Shown here piece by piece: positions 10,052 to 19,120 of a DNA stretch of 64,000 nt; position 1 is the first letter of the stretch, and the number at the start of each line of letters is the position of its first letter. A program made the translations under genes and the position numbers. The DNA is from Farysia itapuensis. Taxonomy: Eukaryota; Basidiomycota; Ustilaginomycetes; Ustilaginales; Ustilaginaceae. The notes under the pieces were generated by a model. That model had not been told where the DNA came from, ran no database searches, and was given only the letters and a program-made list of their open reading frames with translations. Location: contig JALBYC010000004.1 in assembly GCA_023212645.1 (NCBI GenBank), forward strand, positions 186,001 to 250,000, in the 5' to 3' direction.

Positions 10052-11236
10052 GGCTTCGACTTCCCCTTCGCTGGCCCAAATAGCGGCTGCGCTTCGCATA
10101 CTACATACACAATCATGCCAGCCCCCTCTGCATATCTCACAACAACTTTCGCACTTCCCCAGCATCTTCATATTCATGTCAGCACTCGCACTTTTGAATC
10201 ATTCAGCACGGACTTTGACTATCACATATTCACATATACTTCGCGAGTACGCGAGTTCGGCGTGAGAATCACGATCTGACAGTGGAATGACAATCGTTGC
10301 CGCAAAGTCACGTGTCGGTGTTAGAAAACACGTCGTCAAGCATTCAAAGGGAAACGCGTTGAGGAAAACACGCGATGTACAAAAGCCAAAGTGCGCTTTT
10401 TCACTCGCTTGAACTACAAAATTCGAATTTCTTCTTGCGATCGGTAGTCTTTCAAAGCGTTTGGATGCAATCGCTGAAGGTTGAAGAATTGGTGGAATGA
10501 GAGAATCACATGCTGAGAGAGTGAGCGGGTTTTGTTGGAACGGTGCGAGAAGGTTGGAGGAGAGAATATAGTTGGGCGCGTGCGCCTTTGTCGCTCGGAC
10601 TTGTTTCGCGTGGTCGGTTTGGCTTCTGTTCAAGACGACGTCTCTGTGACTGTGACTGTATGCACACCTGGGCCGACCCCTCGGACTTGCTACTTACTCG
10701 TCTCTCAGCCACAACCACTCTCAGCCTCAGCTCGGTCTCGCCCCAGTCTTCCATCGTGTTTGTCAAGCCTGCCTTCGCAAGAACACCGTTCTTCCGCCGA
10801 CAAGTTCGCCTTGCCTCACCTTCAGGTCCGAGCTGCCCTTGCCCAGTCCTCTGCCGCGCGCCTCCTCGTAAACATCCCTCTGTCCCCTTTGGTCGCTAAA
10901 CGCCAGCCGCCCTTCCAGCGTGGTCCAGGTATCACCGCTTTGCATACGTCAGCCTAGCTGGCCCACGATCGACATTGCATTCTCTCAGTCCATTCGTAAG
11001 TTTGTTTTCTCCGATGTTGACCTCCAACCACCTCTCGCCCCTTCCCATCTCCCCTGCCTCTCACTAGCACGCCCTGAGCGGCAATCCAATTCTCTTCCAT
11101 CTCTCCAAACCCCGAGTTGTAACCCCTCTCCCTCTACCTTTTGTCATTCTTTTGTTCAACACCACCTCCAAGAGCTTGACTGACACCATCTTTATATGCT
11201 CTGATTCGTCCTTCTCTTCTCGCCTCTATCACCATC
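10052..11236. promoter_or_regulatory. Long leader/promoter region of the C2H2-type protein gene
   Basis: Almost 1.2 kb lies between the secreted-protein stop and the next ATG. The distal part (10190-10500) has two GAAAACACG copies about 40 bases apart and an ACGCGT at about 10352. The proximal 500 bases are strongly CT-rich, as in fungal promoters and long 5' UTRs. A good 5' splice site, GTAAGT, sits at 10996-11001 with a long pyrimidine tract after it. A 5'-UTR intron is therefore plausible, but I could not fix its acceptor. Short ORFs here on both strands look random. Confidence 0.5.
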
Positions 11237-14200
11237 ATGCAGTCAGAACCATCCACCTCACGCGCTGCATCTGCAGGCCCGACCTTTACCAATCAGTCTG
11301 GCGCTGGTACCTCAGTCTATTTACCCAATTCAGGCTACAATCCTCTGCTGAACCACACACTGCTTCAGCCAGGCTTCGCCCATCACCAGCAACAGTCACA
11401 GCAACAGTTCAGTCAAGATCTCAGCTTCTCCAACGATCGAAGCTTTCAACAAGCCCCCCAGGGCACTTCTCATCACAGCGATCAGTTTCGCACTCAGTCC
11501 GTGCCTCGCGCAATCAACTACCCATCCTACGCAGCCATCGATTCCGCACAGCATCTGCAACAGCAGCAGGCTTCCTTTCACAGCCTGGGCTATCCCACAC
11601 AACAAAGCACATCCGGCTCCTACCCCTTTGCGACCTACACATCCGACTTTTCCGGTCCGCCATACGCGACTGAATACGGCGCCATGGCTTCCAGCTCAGC
11701 TGCCATGATGCGTTATGGCTCGTATGGCACCTCAGCGGAAGACATGTCGCGCTCTGCCTCATCACAGAGCACACAGGTGCCCATGACACAGCAAGACATT
11801 GACAATCTGCTCGCCATGTCAAGAGCCCAAGCCAAAAATCTGTGCGATGCTACAGCCTTTCCATGCACATACTGCGACAAGGTATACACCGGCAAACACG
11901 CCCGCAGCATCTGGCGACGCCATCTCCAGGACAAGCATAACATTCCGCTGAGCGCGCAACCGCGTCGGACGCGTTGGGATGGAGATGCAAATCGACCCAA
12001 AAACGCGCAGGAACGACGCGACCGTATGCTCGAAAGCAAACGACGCTGGGCGCGCAAAAAGCGTCTCCAAGAGAAGCAAGCGGCTCAAGGCGAGAACGGA
12101 ACACCCTTCGACGATGAGGATGATAGCCGCTGGGACGACGATAGCGCCGATGCCGATGTCTCCAGCATGACAGCTGGATTCGCGGGCGCTGATGACACCT
12201 TCGACTCTTCACAAAACGACGTCAAGCCAAACGTGCTTTCCGAGAAACGCAATGTCGCGAACATTGCCTCTGTCAAGGTCAAAGGAGAATGGGAAACTGA
12301 AGGTTCTAACTTCTTCCTGCCTCAAGGTCATCAGTCCAAAGCGCCCTCCTCTGGCCCTCTCAAGGAGAGCGGCACTGCTGTGCCCGCTCTTGCTCCTCAC
12401 AATCTGTACACTTCGACTCAGCCGAACGAACGCCGAGCCGTACCCATCAATGTCTCAATGCAACCACCCCAAGTAGCTGCAGCAGCAGGCGCTAACGATA
12501 GCTTCAGCTCCAACAGCAGCGACAACTCACAGCCAGGCTCAGCTAGCTTCTTCAACGACAGCTTTGGAGGTCGCATCAGTAACTCGGGCAGTGAAAGTGC
12601 CAACACGTCCATCAGCACACCGACGTCTGCCGGTTTGCCTCTGCTCGAGCCCATTGACAAGCTGGGTGCTGATGTTAAGGTTCTTCCGCCAAAGCAAAAG
12701 ACGGACACGCGCGAAGCCGCAATCCAACTCCTTGCGCTGCGGTCAAACAGCAACTCGCCCTCTGACAACCGTGAAGTCAGCCGCCGAAACTCTCCCAGTC
12801 ACGATGGCGAGCATCAGTGGGCTTCGACGCCCAGCCGTGCCGTTAAGCTGGAGCGTTCCGAACACGCTGCTCTATCTGCGCTTTCCCGACCTGCACCCAG
12901 TCCACGCTCTGTTTCTATGAACAACCTTCACGACGCCCGCAACGGTCAGCGCGGCCTCACCGAGGGTGCTTCTCATTCGCAGGCTTCCACCAGCGGTCGC
13001 AGGTTGAGCGATTCACGTGCGCCAGGCGAGTCGAGCCCAACGCCGGCATCCCGGACTCTGGCAGCTGGTTCTGCTGCAGTCCGATCTGCCACAAGCGCAG
13101 GTACGAGTGCTATTCCTTTTGCGACTCCAGGTCCGGCCACAAGAGTGGCAGAGAATCCATTCAGTCTGGACAAGCACAAGATCTCGCCGTATGAAGGAAG
13201 GCGCAAGCTCAGCTACTCCGGTAGTCAAGGCTCGCCCATTGCTTCGCCGACCAACCAAGCGTTTGGAGCCACCGCCATGGACCGAAGCTTGTCTTCCTCG
13301 GCTGTCCTCGGCAGATCCTCGCTTGGACCCAAGTTGCCACCGCTCGTCAGCACGCCCATCAGATCCTCGAATCTGGACGGTACTGGTCACAATTCGCGCG
13401 ACGAGGGCGAAAAAATCAAGCTGGAATCGCTACCGCCCCTGGTCGCGTCAGCCGGCTCCAAGACCAGTGCTAACGTGATGGCAACTCCCTTCTCGAATGG
13501 CTTCGCTACTATGCGTCGCTATGGCGCTAACGCACCCGGCTCGACGATCCGACCTTCGCCATCACGACATTTGCTCGACGACCAATTTTCCTCGCCGCAG
13601 CATCTGAACCTGACTGAGAGTTTGGGCCTTGCGCCGCACTCGAGCTCGCGCACCTCGTCATCCTACTCCAACTTCTACGCCTCGTCGCTCGGTCTTACGC
13701 CCAGTGTAGCCTCGATGAGTGGAGTGATGATGGCCACTCCCTTTCACTCGGCTATTGGGGGTGGTTTGAGCAACCTCGCAGGCTTCACGCCGCTTTCGAG
13801 CCACAAGGTCGGCGGCAGCGGTATGGGTTTCTGGCCGGACTCGCTGCGCAAGTCGAGTACCTTCGCCGGGTCGTTCCAGTCGACGGGATCGCCGTCGGTC
13901 TTCCCCTCTTTTGCGAAATCGGCATCGCAGCCGAATCCCAGTGACTCGACGCGAGGATCTCAGACGGGAGCGGCGACATCGTCCTCGTCGGGCGGGAGGA
14001 AACGAAAGGCGGCTAGCGGCGCGGACATCCGCAAAGCCGATGTCTTCGACGCTGACTTGGTGCGAGACGGTCAACAGCCTACGTCGGACGACGCATTTGG
14101 CGATCTCCACGATGACGATGACGACGACGACGATGATGAGGAAAACATGATGAGCATTCAAGCGCTTGATACACCGTCCAGACCCGCTCCACTTCGCAAA

Positions 14201-14323
14201 CTCCCACGCACAACTTCGGCCACCGCTGGTAAACGCGCCAGTGTCTCGCCCCGCAAATCCCCTGCGCTTCCGGCAAAGGAACGACCCGCTCTTCAAGCCT
14301 TATCCACCAACAGTACCGTCTAG
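11237..14323 (+). CDS. Q/S-rich nuclear protein with one C2H2-like zinc finger (putative transcription regulator)
   Basis: 1028 aa, mostly low complexity. The N-terminal 190 residues are Gln/Ser/Tyr-rich. One zinc-finger-like unit is visible: C210-x2-C213-x15-H229-x4-H234, within FPCTYCDKVYTGKHA. It is followed by a strongly basic stretch (about 236-282) that could bind DNA and act as a nuclear signal. The middle is Ser/Ala/Pro-rich with many SP and TP sites, suggesting phosphorylation. Near 955-965 is a run of nine aspartates, and the tail is basic (KRASVSPRKSP). The overall look is that of a fungal transcription regulator. I do not recognise the specific orthologue. A single finger is unusual for sequence-specific binding, so partnering or the basic region may matter. 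Confidence 0.82.
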   Translation: MQSEPSTSRAASAGPTFTNQSGAGTSVYLPNSGYNPLLNHTLLQPGFAHHQQQSQQQFSQDLSFSNDRSFQQAPQGTSHHSDQFRTQSVPRAINYPSYAAIDSAQHLQQQQASFHSLGYPTQQSTSGSYPFATYTSDFSGPPYATEYGAMASSSAAMMRYGSYGTSAEDMSRSASSQSTQVPMTQQDIDNLLAMSRAQAKNLCDATAFPCTYCDKVYTGKHARSIWRRHLQDKHNIPLSAQPRRTRWDGDANRPKNAQERRDRMLESKRRWARKKRLQEKQAAQGENGTPFDDEDDSRWDDDSADADVSSMTAGFAGADDTFDSSQNDVKPNVLSEKRNVANIASVKVKGEWETEGSNFFLPQGHQSKAPSSGPLKESGTAVPALAPHNLYTSTQPNERRAVPINVSMQPPQVAAAAGANDSFSSNSSDNSQPGSASFFNDSFGGRISNSGSESANTSISTPTSAGLPLLEPIDKLGADVKVLPPKQKTDTREAAIQLLALRSNSNSPSDNREVSRRNSPSHDGEHQWASTPSRAVKLERSEHAALSALSRPAPSPRSVSMNNLHDARNGQRGLTEGASHSQASTSGRRLSDSRAPGESSPTPASRTLAAGSAAVRSATSAGTSAIPFATPGPATRVAENPFSLDKHKISPYEGRRKLSYSGSQGSPIASPTNQAFGATAMDRSLSSSAVLGRSSLGPKLPPLVSTPIRSSNLDGTGHNSRDEGEKIKLESLPPLVASAGSKTSANVMATPFSNGFATMRRYGANAPGSTIRPSPSRHLLDDQFSSPQHLNLTESLGLAPHSSSRTSSSYSNFYASSLGLTPSVASMSGVMMATPFHSAIGGGLSNLAGFTPLSSHKVGGSGMGFWPDSLRKSSTFAGSFQSTGSPSVFPSFAKSASQPNPSDSTRGSQTGAATSSSSGGRKRKAASGADIRKADVFDADLVRDGQQPTSDDAFGDLHDDDDDDDDDEENMMSIQALDTPSRPAPLRKLPRTTSATAGKRASVSPRKSPALPAKERPALQALSTNSTV

Positions 14324-14539
14324 ACCCACCAACCCCCCTTTCTCTTCTCTTCGCCCCTTAGTTTTACGTCGCTTTTATCATATGTTGTACCACGTTGCAT
14401 GGAATATCCCTTTTTTTTCTTCCCGCATACAAATGCATCGGCTCCCCCGCATTACTCATCTATCCTCTGTGTGTGCATATGTGGATCGTTCGTTGTTACT
14501 GCATAGATATATATAGAAAATAGCGCGGGGTGGGGAGGA
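14324..14539. other. Convergent intergenic region
   Basis: 216 bases between the stops of the C2H2-type gene and OXR1. It contains a T8 run near 14410 and an AT-rich TATATATAG stretch near 14507, suitable for 3'-end formation of either gene. No ORF. Confidence 0.5.
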
Positions 14540-16660
14540 TTAATCAATGCCGACGGCCCAGACTTCTAAGCCGTAGCAGGTGAAGCGTTGTTCCAAGTCA
14601 TCGCGCCCTGCTGGTGGTGCTTGGCGTTTGGGGTGGTCATTGCACAGCGCGTCGTTGTCAAACGCAGGACAGCAGTCGCTAATCCCCTTTTCAAGCGCGC
14701 CATCGATCCAGAGTCCAAACTTGCCATTCCCACCGCCCACGCTGAGAAAGGTAGACTCGGACAGGACCATGTAGTCGTTCTTGCCCGTCCAGCGGAACAG
14801 TTCCACCGCCTTCCCCACCCCCTCGTCATCGTCGTCAACAGCGCTGGTGCTGCGGGAGGTTTTCCACAGAAAACACTCGCCCGAGCCGTAGTAGTGTTGT
14901 TGTGGCCGCAGTTTCTCGTTGACAAACGCGCCAAAGACGTTATCCCGATCGTCTTTGATGGCGAGAACGAGGCCGGCGTCGGAAACGCTGCTGAGACCGC
15001 CACCGACGTGGATTCTGTCCCTTGCGCCGGTGCTTCGGTTGACTCCGAGGGCTTGTTGAGTTGCTTTCGATGCTCCACGAAGCCATCCCTCGGCGTCGGC
15101 TACGCCGGCAGCCGATGCACCCGAAGATGCAGCGGCGACGTTTGCTGGGTCGAGTCCTGCCGAGACGCGGTGGTAGAGGGTTTGCAGCGAGATGCCGTGC
15201 TGGTCTAGGGAGTAGAGGAGCTTCCAGTGCTTTCCGAGCTGGAGGCGTGGTGGGAGGGATGCCTGGATACGCGAAGCATGCCACTGCTCGATCACAGTGT
15301 CCGTCTCATCACGCCGGTCAGACAGTGTGACGGGGATGACACGCTTGTCCCTGTTGGAGGAATCGTCGAGCGTCCATTTGCCCGTATTCCACTTGCGCGT
15401 GGAAGTTGCGTCGAAGCCGGGAGCCCCCGAGATTGGGGCAGTGCTCGAGTGGACCGGAGCGCGCCGCTGCATGCTAGCCATGGACGCATCGCCGTCGTTG
15501 TTCGCGAACAGGTCTCGAGCGCGTAGTCGGCCTGTCGTGCTGACCGAGCCCGATGCATCTGCAGACGCGCCTGCGCTGAACCCAGAGTGAGACGTCGACG
15601 AAGCCGCGCCGAACGGCGTCGACTGGGAGTAATCGGATGCATGCACAATACTGCCGCGCGGTCTGCGGTCGCTACTTTCGCTGCGTCGTGCCTCGTGCTG
15701 ACTACCAGTGCTGTCGCGCCGAGCATCGTCGGTGGCGAGGAAAAGTCCTCCGCCCGGATTAGACTCGTGTGCTGGATCTTTGGCTTCAGCTTCCTCTGGT
15801 GGGACGAGAAAGTCGCTTGCACTCGGCAGATGATTGGCAAATTCGGAAGGCAGGCCTCGAAGTGTGCTCCACGTGCGGCGGAAACTACCGCCCCAACTGG
15901 TGGGAGAAGCGGGAGAAGTTGATGCGGCTGGTTCAGCCGCAGCAGCTGGACGACGAGTGCTCGTCGCCTCAATGGGTTTGGGTTCAGACGGCCCAAAGTA
16001 CGACTCTGCCGTGTTTCCATGTTGAGCAGGTGGTGCCGCCATCGGACTCAATCGCGCATCTCGAATACTGTCCAATTGTTCCGGCTCTAGTACGAGTGGA
16101 CTGGCACGACCAAGCGCTTGTTCGGGCGCCCTTTCGAACTTGGAGAAGAAATCGTCCTCTGTCGACGGGTGGTTGTTTTTGAGATCAAGCTTGCGTTCGA
16201 CCTCGCGCAGGTCCATGATGGGGGGGGAGGGAACGCGATTGTGCTGAGTGGCGATTTCAAAGGCGTCAAAGAATGCATCGTCCGCCGGATTGCCTTGCTT
16301 ATTGCTGCCATCACCAGTCTCGTCCGCCTTGCTGTTCTTGGGTATGGTGTGTGCGGCGAGGAACGAGTCCCAATCCGCCCATTCGGACGATATGCCCCGG
16401 CCACTAGCTCTGCGCTGTGGTGGTCCTAGTCTCTTTGGTGAAAGCGGGGGCGGGTCTCTTGGGCTTTTTGAGCCAGTGTTTCGAGAGTTCGCGAGCTCCT
16501 CCGTATCTGGTGGATCGGAGAAGCCAGAGTCGAAAGTGCTTGGAAAGGTGGAAGCTTCGACGAAGGATCCGAAGCCATCTGAACCGGCAGTTGGCTGTCT
16601 GCTGTGCGCCGGAATGGACCCCCTGCTACGCCTCCGTAGCGAGGATTCTGGTGACGACAT
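14540..16660 (-). CDS. OXR1: OXR1, TLDc-domain oxidation resistance protein
   Basis: 706 aa from ATG at 16658-16660. The first 450 residues are disordered, Ser/Pro-rich, with acidic FxxF and DSFLAAHTIP-type segments. The C-terminal 250 residues form a TLDc domain: it begins around IQASLPPRLQLGKHWKLLYS, continues with AIKDDRDNVFGAFVNEKL, GSGECFLWKT, FRWTGKNDYM and GGGNGKFGLWID, and ends CYGLEVWAVGID at the very C terminus. Fungal OXR1 is linked to protection from oxidative damage, and TLDc proteins can promote V-ATPase disassembly. The domain is interrupted by Ala/Ser-rich inserts (after the YHRV segment), common in Ustilaginales proteins. The gene converges on the C2H2-type gene. Confidence 0.93.
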   Translation of the reverse strand: MSSPESSLRRRSRGSIPAHSRQPTAGSDGFGSFVEASTFPSTFDSGFSDPPDTEELANSRNTGSKSPRDPPPLSPKRLGPPQRRASGRGISSEWADWDSFLAAHTIPKNSKADETGDGSNKQGNPADDAFFDAFEIATQHNRVPSPPIMDLREVERKLDLKNNHPSTEDDFFSKFERAPEQALGRASPLVLEPEQLDSIRDARLSPMAAPPAQHGNTAESYFGPSEPKPIEATSTRRPAAAAEPAASTSPASPTSWGGSFRRTWSTLRGLPSEFANHLPSASDFLVPPEEAEAKDPAHESNPGGGLFLATDDARRDSTGSQHEARRSESSDRRPRGSIVHASDYSQSTPFGAASSTSHSGFSAGASADASGSVSTTGRLRARDLFANNDGDASMASMQRRAPVHSSTAPISGAPGFDATSTRKWNTGKWTLDDSSNRDKRVIPVTLSDRRDETDTVIEQWHASRIQASLPPRLQLGKHWKLLYSLDQHGISLQTLYHRVSAGLDPANVAAASSGASAAGVADAEGWLRGASKATQQALGVNRSTGARDRIHVGGGLSSVSDAGLVLAIKDDRDNVFGAFVNEKLRPQQHYYGSGECFLWKTSRSTSAVDDDDEGVGKAVELFRWTGKNDYMVLSESTFLSVGGGNGKFGLWIDGALEKGISDCCPAFDNDALCNDHPKRQAPPAGRDDLEQRFTCYGLEVWAVGID

Positions 16661-17002
16661 GAGTGATAGCCCAGACTTGTTGAGACTACCTCTTCATCCT
16701 CAGCTCGCTCTGTATCGTTGCCGGCGCTAAAGGTACGAAGTGGAAGCTGAGAGGAGTGTCAGTGCGCGTCATCACTTCCCAAAGTGGGAGTGTTGGTCTC
16801 TCGGTGCCACCCTAACAGGATTCCGGTTGCAGGTTTCAGCGCGCAGCGTGTCAGGATGCTCTCGCTCAACAATCAGCGGCTTCATCACGGGCAGCTCAGG
16901 ACTGATTGTATGCGATTAGTGTGGGAACCAAGAGTAAAGTACAGATGCGTATGCTTGCGGAGTGACTGCGGACGAGAGGGATATTCGCGGAAAAAATGAC
17001 GG
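16661..17002. other. Intergenic, Rho-GEF 3' end to OXR1 promoter
   Basis: 342 bases with the leftward OXR1 promoter and the Rho-GEF 3' flank. Nothing else recognised. Confidence 0.5.
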
Positions 17003-18292
17003 CTAGTGGTAGAATTGGAGATCGAAAGCTGTCTTCCACTCCATGGCTTCTTGGTGGGTGGGGACGGAGAGGTAGACGGTGCCGGCTTGATCGACGATCT
17101 TGAGCTGTGTGCCGTTGACAATGTGCATAGGTTCGATGAGCTTGAGTATGGCATGCAGGGTGACTTGACCGTTGGGACCTTTGTTGTTGCCCGAGTCGAG
17201 ACAGAGGACGACGACATCGTTGCAGAGTATCATGTTCATGGCTAGGTCCTTGTTTGATCTTTGCAGACGCTCCATCGACAAGTTGGATCGCATGGGTGTG
17301 ACCATGAATCCCTTGATATCGTCACCATCGCTCTGGGTGTCTTCGCAGACGTCGACAGCCTGGAAGTAGACTTTGCCGTCCTTGAGCAAATGTCGATGTG
17401 GTTGCACTAGCGACCCTTCGATGGACGCTTGTATTCTGTACTGCCACGTCAAGAGCTTCTGACCCTGTTCGTGCTGGAGTTTGCTCCTGTTGACGCCAGA
17501 TGCGATCTGTGAGACGTGCAATAGGGCTCTCGAAAGCGCATTCGGATTGCGTAGCTTGTGCGGGTCGGTACTTTTCACGAGATCTTCGAGCAAGAGTCGA
17601 TAGCGCGGGATGCGTTGGACTGGCAGTAAGAGGTAAGCTTCGAGGTTGAGTTGCGAGTGGTTGGGATGTGATCTGCACTGCTGCATAAACTGCTTGATGC
17701 GCTTCTTTTGCGAGAGTGTGAGAGGTCGCGAGTCGGCTGCAGCCTGAGCAGTCTTGGAGTGATGCAAGGAGCTCTGCTGCGCCGAAAGAGCACGCATGGC
17801 ACGGAGAGCGCCATGACTCCATGTCCGCCTCATGGCCAGAGTTGAGCCGCCGGAGGAGGAAGAGGTCCAGCTGGTTATACGAGTCTGGGCTGTGTCGCAA
17901 TTGTTAATGTAGCTGGAATACATTTTGAAGAAAGCAGCATGCATGGAAAAGACATCTGCCACCCTCTCGGCAGCTGCTGCGGTCTGCTGCTCTGTCATTT
18001 GGGCTGCTGACTCGAGGTCTGCCACCTGTCCAGCGGCGCTCATGAGGGTAGGGAGAAAGACACTGCAATGGAATTGAAGCAGAGCCTCTATCGTGCCAAA
18101 GACGGCTCGATGTTCGTGGAAGGGGAGGATGGGAGTGCCGCTGGTGGCATTGAGCGGTGCAAGTGCCGGCTCGACATAGATATCGACGAGCTCGCTGAGA
18201 CCTTGTACGTAAGTCTGCTCGGTCGAGACGATTTCGGCAATGATCTGACGTCTGCGCGCTGAATTGTCCTTTGCGAATTCGACGGTGGCCAT
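17003..18292 (-). CDS. Rho guanine nucleotide exchange factor, DH-PH protein (5' end uncertain)
   Basis: From ATG 18292 the product is 429 aa. A Dbl-homology domain covers about 8-260: it starts RRRQIIAEIVSTEQTYVQGL (CR1) and includes LNLEAYLLLPVQRIPRYRLL (CR3), the strongest DH signature. A PH domain of about 275-428 follows (LLKDGKVYFQAVD ... LCNDVVVLCLD ... HQEAMEWKTAFD). Such proteins activate Rho/Rac/Cdc42 GTPases at the membrane in polarity, wall or cytokinesis pathways. The DH domain is split by a Ser-rich loop after ITSW. The DH begins almost at the first ATG, and the same frame stays open to 18502. A longer N-terminal part on upstream exons is therefore possible. One option is an acceptor CAG just before the TACGGCGC codons, at about 18305-18307, with a donor GTGAGC near 18503-18508. 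The target GTPase cannot be told. Confidence 0.85.
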   Translation of the reverse strand: MATVEFAKDNSARRRQIIAEIVSTEQTYVQGLSELVDIYVEPALAPLNATSGTPILPFHEHRAVFGTIEALLQFHCSVFLPTLMSAAGQVADLESAAQMTEQQTAAAAERVADVFSMHAAFFKMYSSYINNCDTAQTRITSWTSSSSGGSTLAMRRTWSHGALRAMRALSAQQSSLHHSKTAQAAADSRPLTLSQKKRIKQFMQQCRSHPNHSQLNLEAYLLLPVQRIPRYRLLLEDLVKSTDPHKLRNPNALSRALLHVSQIASGVNRSKLQHEQGQKLLTWQYRIQASIEGSLVQPHRHLLKDGKVYFQAVDVCEDTQSDGDDIKGFMVTPMRSNLSMERLQRSNKDLAMNMILCNDVVVLCLDSGNNKGPNGQVTLHAILKLIEPMHIVNGTQLKIVDQAGTVYLSVPTHQEAMEWKTAFDLQFYH

Positions 18293-19120
18293 GTTGTAGC
18301 GCCGTACTGTCTCAAGAGGTGATGGAAGGGGATGTTTGGTCCAGAGATCAGCGGGACAAGGGGGAAAGAATTGGCGAGCGAGGTTCCCTCCTTTGTAGTC
18401 GCGTGCAGGTTCAACATGCAGGACAATGGGCGAGAGGCTGCAGGGCCCAAGGCGAACAATGAGGTGTATGTTGGAAACACGGTTCGTGCATGTTGTGCAC
18501 ACAGCTCACGAATGCACCATGCGCTGCCTGACGGGAGAAGCTGCTGCTACATTGCAGCGCTGATGAAGTGAGATGCAGCCTCCCATCGGCAGCGCTGCTC
18601 AGCAAGACCACCCTGGAATTGGGGCCAAAAGAAGTCTTTTTCCGTTTAAATGCGCAAAAAATGTCATTTTTTTGTTTGGATTTAGGCTTTCTCGCAAATG
18701 AGCGAGGGTCCTTGCCGGTCCTGCGCGGCCGACGCGAGCCAAGCGTGGCCACCCTAATTTTGCTTTTGGTGCAAACCACGATGCTGTGCTACGATTTCGC
18801 ACACTGCTTCTCCAAATCTAAAGCCAAAGCAGCGCAGACCCGATCGACATTCGCTTGGACCAAGCAAGCACCGCTTTATCGATTCATCTCCGGCCCTTGA
18901 CGGACAATGCAACATCATGCGATCATGTTCTGTGCAGCTGCTCTGGCCTAACATATGAGTTCTGCCGACTGTTAGACTGCTATAAAAGAAATCTGCGTCG
19001 TACGTCGTCGGCCGTCGGTGTCAGGAGCGGGGAATTTAGCCGGGAAAGATCTTGACCTTCTTTCCAGTTGTGGGGTAAGTGCTGTGCTTCCTCAAACTCG
19101 CATCGCAGACCTCTCCCAAG
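18293..19120. promoter_or_regulatory. Divergent intergenic region Rho-GEF / D-lactate dehydrogenase
   Basis: About 830 bases. The left 200 may still contain spliced 5' sequence of the Rho-GEF. The middle has an AT-rich patch with T runs (18625-18680). The right side holds the TATA box of the dehydrogenase gene. No ORF here looks coding by composition. Confidence 0.5.
18981..18988 (+). promoter_or_regulatory. TATA box of the D-lactate dehydrogenase gene
   Basis: TATAAAAG lies 140 bases upstream of the ATG at 19121, a sensible distance for a fungal TATA promoter with a leader of about 100 bases. TATA promoters usually mark regulated genes. Confidence 0.55.

Noticed and set aside
15292..16020. 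242-codon frame overlapping OXR1 on the same strand
   Set aside because: A shifted-frame shadow in Ser/Arg-rich low-complexity sequence; the TLDc domain is in the other frame.
19075..19108. GTAAGT...GCAG as a 5'-UTR intron before DLD1
   Set aside because: Only 34 nt long, shorter than the introns modelled here and lacking a branch-site context.
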